Shown in pieces: positions 36,662 to 45,843 of a stretch of 64,000 nt of DNA. Within the stretch, counting starts at the first letter, position 1, and every line of letters starts with the position of its first letter. The position numbers and the translations under genes were made by a program. This DNA is from Carboxylicivirga mesophila. Lineage in GTDB: Bacteria > Bacteroidota > Bacteroidia > Bacteroidales > Marinilabiliaceae. The stretch is taken from the NCBI RefSeq assembly GCF_018271975.1, contig NZ_JAGUCN010000020.1, forward strand, positions 1 to 64,000, in the 5' to 3' direction. The notes below the pieces were generated by a model. That model did no database searches, was not told the origin of the DNA, and saw only the letters and a program-made list of their open reading frames with translations.

Positions 36662-36758
36662 TCTCGCATATTTTGACAACAAAAATAGCACTATTCCTGT
36701 TTTTATAGGTAATTGTATAATAATGAAACCCTTTATTGGATACTAAATCCCTCTGATT

Positions 36759-37949
36759 ATGAACATACACGAGTACCAAGGAAAGCAAATACTTAAGTCT
36801 TTTGGCGTTGCCATTCAGGAAGGAATTGTTGCAGACACACCAGGAAAAGCCGTTGAAGCAGCCAAGCAATTGCAAGCTGAAACCGGCACAGGATGGTGGG
36901 TTGTAAAAGCCCAGATTCATGCAGGTGGAAGAGGCAAAGGTGGTGGTGTTAAGTTGGCTAAATCTTTGGATGAAGTGAAAGAACTGGCCAATAATATTAT
37001 TGGCATGAACCTGGTAACTCACCAGACAGGACCTGCCGGTAAAAAAGTAAACAAAGTACTAATTGCTCAAGATGTATACTATCCGGGCGAGACCGAAACG
37101 GATGAGTTCTATATGAGCGTGTTGCTTAACAGGCAAACAGGTAAGAACATCATCATGTACTCAACCGAAGGAGGAATGGATATTGAGGACGTGGCTGAAA
37201 AAACTCCTCACCTTATTTATAAAGAAGAAGTTGATCCTGGCCTAGGTTTATTGGGTTTTCAAGCTCGTAAAATTGCCTTTAACCTCGGATTATCTGGTCA
37301 GGCTTTTAAAGAGATGACCAAATTTGTTACCGCTCTGTATAAGGCTTATGTTGAAACAGACTCTTCCATGTTTGAGATAAATCCTGTTCTTAAGACATCG
37401 GATAATAAAATACTGGCTGTAGACGCCAAGGTGAACCTCGATGACAATGCATTGTTTCGCCACCCGGCCTATGCTGCTATGCGCGATCTGTCTGAAGAGG
37501 ACCCTGCAGAAACAGAAGCCAGCAAAAGCGACCTTAACTTTGTTAAGTTAGATGGTAATGTAGGTTGTATGGTGAATGGTGCCGGTTTGGCAATGGCAAC
37601 CATGGACATTATTAAACTATCTGGTGGCGAACCTGCCAACTTCCTGGATGTAGGCGGAGGTGCCAATGCCACAACAGTTGAGGCCGGATTGAAGATCATC
37701 TTAAATGATCCTAATGTAAAAGCTATCCTTATTAATATATTTGGTGGTATTGTGCGCTGCGACAGAGTAGCAAATGGAGTTGTTGAAGCCTATAAAAACA
37801 TCGGTGAGATTGATGTGCCGATTATCGTTCGCTTGCAGGGCACCAATGCCGAAGGAGGTAAAAAAATCATTGATGAATCGGGGTTAAAAGTCTATTCTGC
37901 CATAACGCTAAAAGAAGCATCCGACCTGGTTCAGCAAATTGTGAACTAA
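36759..37949 (+). CDS. sucC: Succinyl-CoA synthetase beta subunit (ADP-forming)
   Basis: ATP-grasp subunit of the TCA-cycle enzyme that makes ATP from succinyl-CoA. It has 396 residues: [12 protein letters not shown] opening, [18 protein letters not shown] nucleotide-binding loop, FEINPV (Mg ligand region), and the C-terminal [19 protein letters not shown] and [10 protein letters not shown], which contact the alpha subunit. No sucD lies next to it in this window, so the alpha subunit must be elsewhere. Confidence 0.95.
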   Translation: MNIHEYQGKQILKSFGVAIQEGIVADTPGKAVEAAKQLQAETGTGWWVVKAQIHAGGRGKGGGVKLAKSLDEVKELANNIIGMNLVTHQTGPAGKKVNKVLIAQDVYYPGETETDEFYMSVLLNRQTGKNIIMYSTEGGMDIEDVAEKTPHLIYKEEVDPGLGLLGFQARKIAFNLGLSGQAFKEMTKFVTALYKAYVETDSSMFEINPVLKTSDNKILAVDAKVNLDDNALFRHPAYAAMRDLSEEDPAETEASKSDLNFVKLDGNVGCMVNGAGLAMATMDIIKLSGGEPANFLDVGGGANATTVEAGLKIILNDPNVKAILINIFGGIVRCDRVANGVVEAYKNIGEIDVPIIVRLQGTNAEGGKKIIDESGLKVYSAITLKEASDLVQQIVN

Positions 37950-37974
37950 TTTAATTGAAGCCATTGTTATATAC

Positions 37975-38013
37975 TAAAAGAGGGACCTGTTAATTTGGCC
38001 CCTCTTTTTTTTA
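37975..38013 (+). terminator. Terminator after sucC
   Basis: A stem of agaggg against ccctct, extended by flanking A and T runs, with a loop of about 15 bases and a long T-run. It lies between the convergent sucC and arginine deiminase genes. Confidence 0.85.
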
Positions 38014-38026
38014 AATTCATTCTATT

Positions 38027-39289
38027 CTACCACTTTACAGGCTTCCGGCGAACTGGCATACTCATGCATCGTGCTCCTCCTCCACCTCTTGACAGTTCAG
38101 AACCACCAATGGTTACAACATATTTTTCATACTCAGCCAAATCAACCTGTCCACTAATAACATCGTTGGCCTTAATAATTTCAAATCCGTTCTTATTCAT
38201 CTCCTCCATGGTATAAACATTGCGCGCATACCCCAGCACCTTACCCGGTCCCATTGCAAAGAAGTTCGCTCCACTATGCCATTGCTCACGCTCCTGCGTC
38301 CAGATATCACTTGAGCCACCACAGCAAATTGGTTTCAAATCCATACCCAAATCTTTTAGGCAGCTAATAAGATTAGCTTTCTTTTCAATGGAGGCTACTT
38401 CGCCATTATCAATGGTAATCAGGATGGTACTATAACGGCTATCCTTAAGGATAAGTGGCTCGTATACCATACAGGCATCTTTATCAAGAAACGTAAAAAC
38501 CATATCCAGATGAATGAAAGACTCAGGTGTATCAGGCAATTGCTGTACCACCACATAATGACGTTCTTTCTTCTGCTTTAATTGATTAACGATAAAATCG
38601 ATACCTTGCGACGAGGTGCGGGCGCTATTACCAATGACCAATACATCCTCACGGGCAATCTGAACATCACCACCTTCTATCATCGTTTCGTTTCCAACAT
38701 TATAGAAGTTTAGTGGATTAACCGTTTGTGTTTTAAAGCGCGATGAATGGTTAAAAATGGCTTCCATCACAATTGCTTCCCGCTCACGTACCTTATTCGC
38801 CATTTTCGAAATCAGCACCTTATCATACATGGTTACACTGGCATCGCGTGTAAAAAAGAAATTGTGCAGAGGACGAAGTGAGTATCTGTCATCTGATAAG
38901 AAGGTAGTTAACGAATCTGTCTTAAGATTAACACCCTCAATTAATTGACGCGCCAGTTCTGTTGCCGGCAATTCTAATAAATCTTCTTTAATATTTAGTA
39001 CCTGCTCGTATGTACAGATTTTCTCAATCAAACTGAGCTTAATTTTTGGCTGTTCCAATATCTCGGCCAAAAGGTCCTTCACCTGATAGGTTTGCGTCAC
39101 CTTCTCTAAAACACCTGAAAACTGCTGATATTCTTCTACGGCAACCGACAAGTTGAGAATATCACTATACAAAGCGCGTTCTGCATTTGACGGTGTCATG
39201 TTTTCCACTTCCTTGCCCGGCGTGTGCAATATAACACCCTCCAACTCTCCTATCTCAGAGAATACACCGGTATCAATGGTTTTAATCAT
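38027..39289 (-). CDS. arcA: Arginine deiminase
   Basis: Hydrolyses arginine to citrulline and ammonia. The 420-residue protein shows the guanidine-modifying fold: LHTPGKEVENMTPSN near the N-terminus, FFTRDASVTMYDKV, the EGGD motif (IEGGDVQIA), catalytic HLD (FIHLDMVFT), and the nucleophilic Cys in GGGGARCMSMP near the C-terminus. No ornithine carbamoyltransferase, carbamate kinase or antiporter gene is adjacent, so it is not in a full ADI operon. A CAAATTTA sequence at 39329-39336 (TAAATTTG on the minus strand) could be its -7 element. Confidence 0.93.
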   Translation of the reverse strand: MIKTIDTGVFSEIGELEGVILHTPGKEVENMTPSNAERALYSDILNLSVAVEEYQQFSGVLEKVTQTYQVKDLLAEILEQPKIKLSLIEKICTYEQVLNIKEDLLELPATELARQLIEGVNLKTDSLTTFLSDDRYSLRPLHNFFFTRDASVTMYDKVLISKMANKVREREAIVMEAIFNHSSRFKTQTVNPLNFYNVGNETMIEGGDVQIAREDVLVIGNSARTSSQGIDFIVNQLKQKKERHYVVVQQLPDTPESFIHLDMVFTFLDKDACMVYEPLILKDSRYSTILITIDNGEVASIEKKANLISCLKDLGMDLKPICCGGSSDIWTQEREQWHSGANFFAMGPGKVLGYARNVYTMEEMNKNGFEIIKANDVISGQVDLAEYEKYVVTIGGSELSRGGGGARCMSMPVRRKPVKW

Positions 39290-39434
39290 GAACTAATGGT
39301 TTAAATTATTTGGTTTTTCTTCTTGTCGCAAATTTAAAAACCAAATGCAATTAAAAAAATGATTGAAGACACTTCTTTAATTTCTTTAAAATAAGCCACT
39401 AAACAAAGTACCGTTCAATACCAGGCATTAGCAA

Positions 39435-40646
39435 TCAACCAAAAGAAAATGTCATCTTTGGAGGCAGAGGCAATTCATCCTGGACCTTCTCTTTACTCCA
39501 TTGCTCAAAAAGTGCTTGCTGGTAGATCTTAGCCCGTGGTCCGTCATTCAGAAAAACCGCAGCTTTTAAAGCATTATCGTTGTAATACATAATGCGCCGT
39601 ATATCACCATCAACTTCTTCAACCTCTTCATCCACACCCGGAATTACATACTCATAAGCTCCTGAAAACATATATAATCCGAACACCTCTGTTTTTAATC
39701 TGAAAGGCGGCAAAGTGTGTTCCTCTGGTTTACCTAACAATGTTAATGCAGCCAGTTTACCCTGATGTTCGGCCGCATGCCACAAACCTGTAACAATGCC
39801 CTGCTCGTGCTGTGCAACATCACCTGCCGCCAGAATATCGGCATCTGAGGTTTGCATAAAAGCATTAACAATAATTCCTCGCTCAACCTTCAGGCCCGCT
39901 TTAATACCCAACTCAATATTCGGGACGGCTCCAGTACAAGCTATTACTTCATCAAACTCCAATTGCTGCCCCTGTAGATTAACAGTGTAATGCCCATTGT
40001 GCTCATGGATAGCTGCAACACTAACGCCCCTAAACAACTTCACCCCCTTATCCATCATCCTTTGCTCCAGTTCGTTCAGCAGACTAATCGGAAACAGCTT
40101 CTGAAGCGGATATTTCATCCGGTTCGCCAAAATAACCGTTTTTCCTTTTCGCACCAGCTGATCTGCTGTCTCAACGCCTTCTACACCTCCCCCAATAATT
40201 AAAAAGCGGTCTTTATTTTTACATGTCTCCAACACACGATCAACATCACTGGCATTTTGAACACTATGCAGATTTTCTGTGGCAATTCCAGCAATTTTAG
40301 GTATGACCGACACCGCTCCTGTTGCTAACATCAACTTCTCGTAACTGCAAACCAAGCCACGTTGGGTACTAATCACCTTTTCGGCACTATCAATATTTAT
40401 TACACGATCATATATCAGGTCTACATCGTTATCCTTATACCATTCTCTGTCAGCTATTTTAAAATCATCCTTATCAAATCCACGCACCATGTTCTTATTG
40501 ATTTTGGTACGTTTATATGGCAATCTGTCCTCACCATGTATCAGTAATATTTTTCTTTTGTCATTATTGGCACGCAGTGTACGTACAAAACTGATAGCTG
40601 CAATACTAGCCCCAACCACTATTATTGGGTAATTATTTCGATTCAT
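39435..40646 (-). CDS. FAD-dependent NAD(P)H oxidoreductase (rubredoxin/nitrite-reductase type)
   Basis: A 403-residue pyridine nucleotide-disulphide type flavoprotein. The FAD-binding motif lies at the N-terminus (PIIVVGASIAAISFVRTL), the NAD(P)-binding motif near residue 150 (FLIIGGGVEGVETADQL), and the FAD ribityl-binding ILAAGDVAQHEQG near residue 270. The redox-active CxxC of glutathione reductase types is lacking, so it likely passes electrons to a rubredoxin, ferredoxin or similar partner. It is transcribed divergently from the cytochrome b/Rieske operon with an 87-base spacer. A functional link is possible but unproven. Confidence 0.82.
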   Translation of the reverse strand: MNRNNYPIIVVGASIAAISFVRTLRANNDKRKILLIHGEDRLPYKRTKINKNMVRGFDKDDFKIADREWYKDNDVDLIYDRVINIDSAEKVISTQRGLVCSYEKLMLATGAVSVIPKIAGIATENLHSVQNASDVDRVLETCKNKDRFLIIGGGVEGVETADQLVRKGKTVILANRMKYPLQKLFPISLLNELEQRMMDKGVKLFRGVSVAAIHEHNGHYTVNLQGQQLEFDEVIACTGAVPNIELGIKAGLKVERGIIVNAFMQTSDADILAAGDVAQHEQGIVTGLWHAAEHQGKLAALTLLGKPEEHTLPPFRLKTEVFGLYMFSGAYEYVIPGVDEEVEEVDGDIRRIMYYNDNALKAAVFLNDGPRAKIYQQALFEQWSKEKVQDELPLPPKMTFSFG

Positions 40647-40683
40647 ATCTGGTCAATATTATAAATTACAAAACGATAATTAA

Positions 40684-40691
40684 TATCTTTG
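40684..40691 (+). promoter_or_regulatory. -7 element upstream of the cytochrome b/Rieske operon
   Basis: TATCTTTG matches TAnnTTTG, 42 bases before the first ATG of the operon. No well-placed TTG is seen. Confidence 0.55.
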
Positions 40692-40733
40692 CATTTCTTA
40701 CTATCTATAACAAATCATAGCTATTTGGGTTGA

Positions 40734-41510
40734 ATGAGGCAATACAGAATGAAAGAAATATTACTACTTTTTATATGCATCATAATACCGGTTGTGTCCA
40801 TTAATTCCCAACAACATGCTGACTTACACATCTTCAATGGAGAAGGTGAGCTGCGAACGATTTATGTACAGCGCCACCGCTTAAATGAGAACTACACTCT
40901 TAACCTGGATGGAGGATCGTATATAGGTATAGGAACTAACTTTTGGACACGATGGGGCTTTCGCGGCAACATACAGCGTACACTTAACCATAACACGAAA
41001 GTTGATATTGGTTTTATGTACAACCGGGTACACCTATTTGATAAAACAAACAGCGATAACCCTGAAGAGTCTTTTGATGTAGTGCGACACGAATACCGTC
41101 CACACCAATCATTAAACGTTAACTACCCTCGCTTTGCAAGTTCCGCTCTTCAGCATCGCTTTCGTTTAGAGGAACGTATTTTTAAAACAGCGCATAATGA
41201 TAAAACAGACTTTAGAATGCGCTTACGATATCGACTGATGCATCAGGGACGATTCGATGGCAAGCCAATTGCCCCCAAGTCACTATTCTACAGAACATTT
41301 GCTGAGTTTAATTTCAACATATACGAAGAAGCTGATGATGTATTCTGGGTGCGTGGTCGATATTGCTTGGGCATTGGCTATCAGTTTAACTCACGCCTAA
41401 GTGCAGACACTAACTATTTCTTTGAACACAATAAAACGTCCAGTAGCGAGCCCACAACAAACATCCATATCTTTCAGATCACTCTGAGACATACAATATA
41501 TTGGCAATAA
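40734..41510 (+). CDS. DUF2490 family protein
   Basis: A 258-residue protein with a signal peptide (about 1-25, ending SINSQ) and alternating beta-strand character throughout (LNLDGGSYIGIGTNFWTRWGFRG, DIGFMYNRVHLF, LRHTIYWQ at the end). This matches DUF2490, which is predicted to form an outer-membrane barrel of unknown function. A second in-frame ATG at 40749 is equally good. It is the first gene of the operon. The cytochrome b start lies 44 bases after its stop, so the genes are likely coexpressed. Whether it belongs to the respiratory complex is not known. Confidence 0.75.
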   Translation: MRQYRMKEILLLFICIIIPVVSINSQQHADLHIFNGEGELRTIYVQRHRLNENYTLNLDGGSYIGIGTNFWTRWGFRGNIQRTLNHNTKVDIGFMYNRVHLFDKTNSDNPEESFDVVRHEYRPHQSLNVNYPRFASSALQHRFRLEERIFKTAHNDKTDFRMRLRYRLMHQGRFDGKPIAPKSLFYRTFAEFNFNIYEEADDVFWVRGRYCLGIGYQFNSRLSADTNYFFEHNKTSSSEPTTNIHIFQITLRHTIYWQ

Positions 41511-41554
41511 AGCGCGTTGATAGATTTAATTACAGCTATATTAAGACAACAGGC

Positions 41555-42829
41555 ATGAATGAACCAGCAACACAAAAAGCGATAACCAGGTTTTTACTAC
41601 ACCTTCACCCGCCCAGAGTTAATTCGCAATCCATAAAATATACTCGCACATTCGGCTTGGGTGGTATTGCTGCATTGCTCTTTGTGCTCCTTTTTATCAC
41701 AGGTATGCTACTACGCTTTATATACGTACCATCAGAAAAGGGAGCATATGACTCTATCAGCTATTTGCAAAACGAAGTGTTTTTTGGCCAGCTATTACGC
41801 AATATGCACTATTGGTGCGGAATGCTGTTAGTTGTTGTGTCTTTTCTCCATGTCATACGCGTTTTCTATAGTCAATCGATATACAACGAAAGACGAAAGA
41901 ACTGGCTGTATGGGCTACTCATCATGTTCCTGGTAATTATGTCTAACTTCACCGGCTATTTACTGCCCTGGGATCAGTTGGCTTACTGGGCTGTTACCAT
42001 CATGACCAATATGTTGAGTTATATTCCTGTAATTGGCGATGGATTAGCAACCCTGGTTCGTGGAGGAGCTGAAGTAAACGAGGGCACTTTGTTAAGGTTC
42101 TACCATTTTCATACAGGCCTTTTACCATTACTGATGGTGTTTACCATGAGCATCCACTTTTGGCTGGTTCGAAAAGCTAAAGGGGTAACCGTTGCCGATT
42201 CCAGTAAGAAAGAAATGGTAAACACCAATCCTGAACTGGTTTATAAAGAAATTGTTGTGGCCCTCTCGCTCATACTATTGCTAATTGCCTTTTCCATGCT
42301 GGTGGATGCACCGCTGTTAGACAAAGCCAACCCACTGGAAAGCCCCAACCCAAGCAAAGCACCCTGGTACTTTATGGGTTTTCAGGAGTTGCTGCTGCAC
42401 ATGCACCCAGGCTTTGGTATTTTTATTGTACCTGTTCTGGTAACAGCATTTCTCATTTACATCCCCTATGTAAAAGGCCTTAATGCGAATGTTGGTGTTT
42501 GGTTCAATTCGGCTGTTGGCAAACAAGTAACTATCTGGTCGGCCATTTATGCCATTGTATTTACAACGCTAATGATAGTGGGCACTGAATACTTCTTTAA
42601 GTTCCAGGAATGGATGGTCAACCTACCTGTACTTATTACAGCAGGATTGGTGCCTTTTATCATATATATTCTACCAACCTACGGATTTATATTGTTTATA
42701 CAGAAGAAATTAAAGGCTGGTAAAATGGAAGTCTTAATTAGCCTGGTCACCATTTTGCTAACTGCCTATCTGGTAATGACCATAGTTGGAAGTTTATTAA
42801 GAGGCGAAGGAATGCATCTGTTTGCCTAA
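41555..42829 (+). CDS. Full-length cytochrome b (bc/b6f type) of a quinol-oxidising complex
   Basis: Membrane diheme cytochrome b, about 424 residues from the ATG at 41555 (MNEPATQK). An ATG-initiated frame from 41501 would overlap the previous gene. The N-terminal half has four helices with heme ligands in HYWCGMLLVVVSFLHV (H-x13-H) and HTGLLPLLMVFTMSIHF (H-x14-H, the spacing of cytochrome b6). The C-terminal half carries PWYFMGFQELLLHMHP in place of the PEWY quinol-site motif and four more helices. So it joins b6-like spacing with a bc1-like single chain. It is followed by a Rieske and an octaheme cytochrome gene. Confidence 0.93.
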   Translation: MNEPATQKAITRFLLHLHPPRVNSQSIKYTRTFGLGGIAALLFVLLFITGMLLRFIYVPSEKGAYDSISYLQNEVFFGQLLRNMHYWCGMLLVVVSFLHVIRVFYSQSIYNERRKNWLYGLLIMFLVIMSNFTGYLLPWDQLAYWAVTIMTNMLSYIPVIGDGLATLVRGGAEVNEGTLLRFYHFHTGLLPLLMVFTMSIHFWLVRKAKGVTVADSSKKEMVNTNPELVYKEIVVALSLILLLIAFSMLVDAPLLDKANPLESPNPSKAPWYFMGFQELLLHMHPGFGIFIVPVLVTAFLIYIPYVKGLNANVGVWFNSAVGKQVTIWSAIYAIVFTTLMIVGTEYFFKFQEWMVNLPVLITAGLVPFIIYILPTYGFILFIQKKLKAGKMEVLISLVTILLTAYLVMTIVGSLLRGEGMHLFA

Positions 42830-42839
42830 AAGTAAGTGT

Positions 42840-43313
42840 ATGAGTTTTATAGAAAAGATAACAAGACGCAGTTTTATAAAGAAAGCCATTATTACAGCTA
42901 TATCGCTCGAACTAGCATATGTATTTATTAACCTGCTGAAAAAAGGTAGTGAAGCCGATGTGCCTGCTAATCTGTATGAAGCTGGCGATATCGAACTGTT
43001 TGAAAAAGGGAAGATTTACCCCTTCAGTGCACAACGTTTCTACTTGTCGCGCCTTCAGGATGGTGGTTTTATGGCCATTTCAACCAAGTGCACCCATCTG
43101 GGCTGCACCGTTCAGTTCAAAAACAAGGACAATAAGTTTATGTGCCCCTGCCATGCATCTGCCTTTAGTGTGAATGGAGAAGTATTAGCACCGCCTGCCA
43201 CAAGGGCTCTTGATCTGTTTCCCATCACCATTGTAAATGATAAAATTTTGGTGGATACCAATAATCCACAAAGGCGTGATAAACACAATAAATCACAAAT
43301 AACGTACGCTTAG
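42840..43313 (+). CDS. Rieske [2Fe-2S] protein with Tat-type signal
   Basis: High-potential iron-sulfur subunit of the bc-type complex, 157 residues from the ATG at 42840. The ORF extends upstream to 42822, but that would overlap the cytochrome b gene. The cluster motifs CTHLGC and CPCH (in CPCHASAF) supply two Cys and two His ligands. The N-terminus has a twin-arginine motif (TRRSFIKKA) followed by a hydrophobic segment, as expected for a folded Fe-S protein anchored through the Tat route. It ends with TAG directly before the ATG of the octaheme cytochrome gene. Confidence 0.94.
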   Translation: MSFIEKITRRSFIKKAIITAISLELAYVFINLLKKGSEADVPANLYEAGDIELFEKGKIYPFSAQRFYLSRLQDGGFMAISTKCTHLGCTVQFKNKDNKFMCPCHASAFSVNGEVLAPPATRALDLFPITIVNDKILVDTNNPQRRDKHNKSQITYA

Positions 43314-45623
43314 ATGATTAATACCCGATTATATAATAGCCTGATGCTGGTACTGGTAGCAGTACTTATATTGCTTTTTCCTATATACCTTCTGTTCCAA
43401 ACCTATTCGGCAAAAAACATCTCAGAAACAGATGCTGCTCCACACTTTGTAGGTCATGAAACGTGCATTGAGTGTCACCTGCCGGAATATAACGATTGGC
43501 TTGGTTCGCATCATGAAAGAGCCATGGATGTAGCTAATGACTCAACCGTTTTAGCCAATTTCAACAACGTAAGCATTGATGGCAATGGCATGACGCATCG
43601 TGCCTTTATGCAGGATGGCAAATTCATGGTCAATACCGACGGAGCCGATGGCACCATGCAGGATTTTGAAGTGAAGTATGTCTTTGGGTATACACCTTTG
43701 CAACAATACCTGGTTGAGTTTGATGGCGGACGTCTTCAAACACTCGCGCTTACATGGAATACACTTGACAATGTTTGGTATCACATGGTCGACTCGGTAT
43801 ATAAAGACCAGAATATCCATCACGATAACTGGCTGCACTGGACTAATCAGGCACAAAACTGGAACAGCATGTGTGCCGACTGCCACTCAACCAACTTGCA
43901 AAAAAACTATGATCACATCAACGATACCTATACCACTACCTGGTCAGAAATAAATGTGAGCTGCGAAGCCTGCCATGGCCCCTCATCGAACCACTTAAAA
44001 TGGGCCGCACTGCCTGAGTATGCGCGTGATGAGTACCACAACTTTGGTTTACCAATCAAAACCAGCGGCATTAATAATGAAGAATACGTAGACAATTGTG
44101 CCCGGTGTCACTCTCGACGAAGTTCACTGAGTGATTTTGACTATACAACACAAAATATTCATAACCATATTATCCCCAACCTGCCCGATGTACCAACCTG
44201 GCACCTCGACGGGCAGATTCAGGATGAGGACTATGTATATGCATCATTTACCCAAAGCAAGATGTATACCAAGCACCGGGAGGTGCAGTGCAATGACTGC
44301 CATAATGTGCACAGCGGCAAACTACTGTTTGATACCGACTATAACAGACTTTGCCTGCAATGTCACTCAGCCGATGCGTATGATTCATATACACACCATT
44401 TTCATAAAGAAGAGGGTATGCCTGGCGAGGCAGTCATTTCCGACTCTGGTGTTAAGTTCGATGTGGGTTCCGGCACGCTATGTATTAACTGCCATATGCA
44501 CGGACAGTATTATATGGGTGTAGATTACCGCCGCGATCACAGTTTTAGAATACCACGCCCCGACTTATCGATTAAATACGGCGTGCCCAATGCCTGTAAC
44601 CAATGCCATGCTGACAAGAGCAATCAATGGTCTGAAAACTATGTCACCCAATGGCATGGAGAAAGCCGCACCTTCCATTTTGCCGAAGCATTTGACGATG
44701 CGCGTAACAGTAAGGCGGAAGCTCTGCCTCGTTTAAAAGGCATTATTGAGGATGAACTATATACGCACAATATCCGCAGCTTGTCAATTCAGTACATGGG
44801 CAACTATTTTCAGGACTCGCTTAAGAATGAGGTCGAAAACTACCTGAGTAACCTCTATCCTGATATGCGCTTGGCAGCTGTACGTGCCATTCAACTTAAC
44901 AGCGAAGCAGATGCGGCTTTGCTATATCCTGTTTTATCGGATGATACAAAAGCCGTGCGCACTGAAGCAGCACGTATTTTATCAACCATGGGAGCTGAGC
45001 AAATTCCAGCCAAATACAAAAAAGCATATGAAACGGCCATTAAAGAATATGAGCAGATACTGATTTATAATGCTGATTTTCCATTGGGTAAGTTTAACCT
45101 GGCCAACTACTATTACAACCAGGCAAATTACACCGATGCAGAAACTTTCTATCTAAGAGCCTTAAAGCAGGATGAGGAGCTTCATTTCATCAAGCTCAAC
45201 ATGGCCTACCTTTACAATAAAATTCAGAAAAATGACAAGGCAGAGCTACTATTCAGAGACTATCTAAAACATGAGCCTGAAGATGCAGTGGCCATGTATT
45301 CATTCGGCTTGTTATTATCCGAAATGCAAAAATATGATGAATCGTTAGCTTTTCTTGTAAAATCATACAGCCTGCACCCAGAGAGACCAAGGATTGCTCA
45401 CAACATTGCCATGATGTATGATTTCAGGGGTAACAAGACAGAGGCTGAGAATTATCTTATAAAGGAAATTGCCCTCATAAACAACTATAACTCCAATGCC
45501 GAGCTATTGCGATTCTACCTCAATAACAGCATGAATTCCAAAGCCTTAAAATTAGCTAAACAAATGCAACAGGACTACCCTGAGGCAAAGGAATTAGAGC
45601 AGGTAATTGAACGCTTAAATTAA
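43314..45623 (+). CDS. Membrane-anchored octaheme cytochrome c with HEAT and TPR repeats
   Basis: A 769-residue multiheme cytochrome. An uncleaved-looking N-terminal helix (about 8-28) anchors it on the periplasmic side. Eight CxxCH heme sites follow: CIECH (51-55), CADCH, CEACH, CARCH, CNDCH, CLQCH, CINCH and CNQCH, all before about residue 440. The opening VGHETCIECHLPEYNDWLGSHH resembles cytochrome c554/HAO-related families. Residues about 475-560 look like HEAT repeats and about 575-755 like TPR repeats (LGKFNLANYYYNQANYTDAETFYLRAL). Its ATG abuts the Rieske stop. It probably accepts electrons from the Rieske/cytochrome b pair. The terminal acceptor is unknown. Confidence 0.9.
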   Translation: MINTRLYNSLMLVLVAVLILLFPIYLLFQTYSAKNISETDAAPHFVGHETCIECHLPEYNDWLGSHHERAMDVANDSTVLANFNNVSIDGNGMTHRAFMQDGKFMVNTDGADGTMQDFEVKYVFGYTPLQQYLVEFDGGRLQTLALTWNTLDNVWYHMVDSVYKDQNIHHDNWLHWTNQAQNWNSMCADCHSTNLQKNYDHINDTYTTTWSEINVSCEACHGPSSNHLKWAALPEYARDEYHNFGLPIKTSGINNEEYVDNCARCHSRRSSLSDFDYTTQNIHNHIIPNLPDVPTWHLDGQIQDEDYVYASFTQSKMYTKHREVQCNDCHNVHSGKLLFDTDYNRLCLQCHSADAYDSYTHHFHKEEGMPGEAVISDSGVKFDVGSGTLCINCHMHGQYYMGVDYRRDHSFRIPRPDLSIKYGVPNACNQCHADKSNQWSENYVTQWHGESRTFHFAEAFDDARNSKAEALPRLKGIIEDELYTHNIRSLSIQYMGNYFQDSLKNEVENYLSNLYPDMRLAAVRAIQLNSEADAALLYPVLSDDTKAVRTEAARILSTMGAEQIPAKYKKAYETAIKEYEQILIYNADFPLGKFNLANYYYNQANYTDAETFYLRALKQDEELHFIKLNMAYLYNKIQKNDKAELLFRDYLKHEPEDAVAMYSFGLLLSEMQKYDESLAFLVKSYSLHPERPRIAHNIAMMYDFRGNKTEAENYLIKEIALINNYNSNAELLRFYLNNSMNSKALKLAKQMQQDYPEAKELEQVIERLN

Positions 45624-45644
45624 ATATAACGTTTTAAAACATAG

Positions 45645-45690
45645 GCCGTCAGGCAGATTCACCATGAATCTGCCTGACGGCTTTGTTTTT
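45645..45690 (+). terminator. Strong terminator with a perfect 17-base stem
   Basis: The left arm is 45645-45661 and the right arm 45665-45681, perfectly complementary with a 3-base loop (cca), followed by tttgttttt. It closes the cytochrome operon. Confidence 0.95.
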
Positions 45691-45843
45691 GCCGTGCAAA
45701 TAATCATGTTTTCTGTCTATCTAAAAAAGATATATTTGTTGCCGTCAAGCAGTTGACTGATTCTAAAAAGACTTGTCCCATTGCAGTCATTAACATTATT
45801 TTCCCATCTAACTTGCTATGGGAGTTTATAAAAAACTAATCAA

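Noticed and set aside
38027-39289. Complete arginine deiminase operon
   Set aside because: Only the deiminase is present. The neighbours are sucC and an oxidoreductase, with no carbamoyltransferase, carbamate kinase or antiporter.
43314-45623. Octaheme gene as an NrfA-type nitrite reductase or HAO
   Set aside because: There is no CxxCK heme site as in NrfA. The hemes occupy only the first 440 residues, followed by HEAT/TPR repeats. The opening is c554-like, but the catalytic assignment cannot be made.
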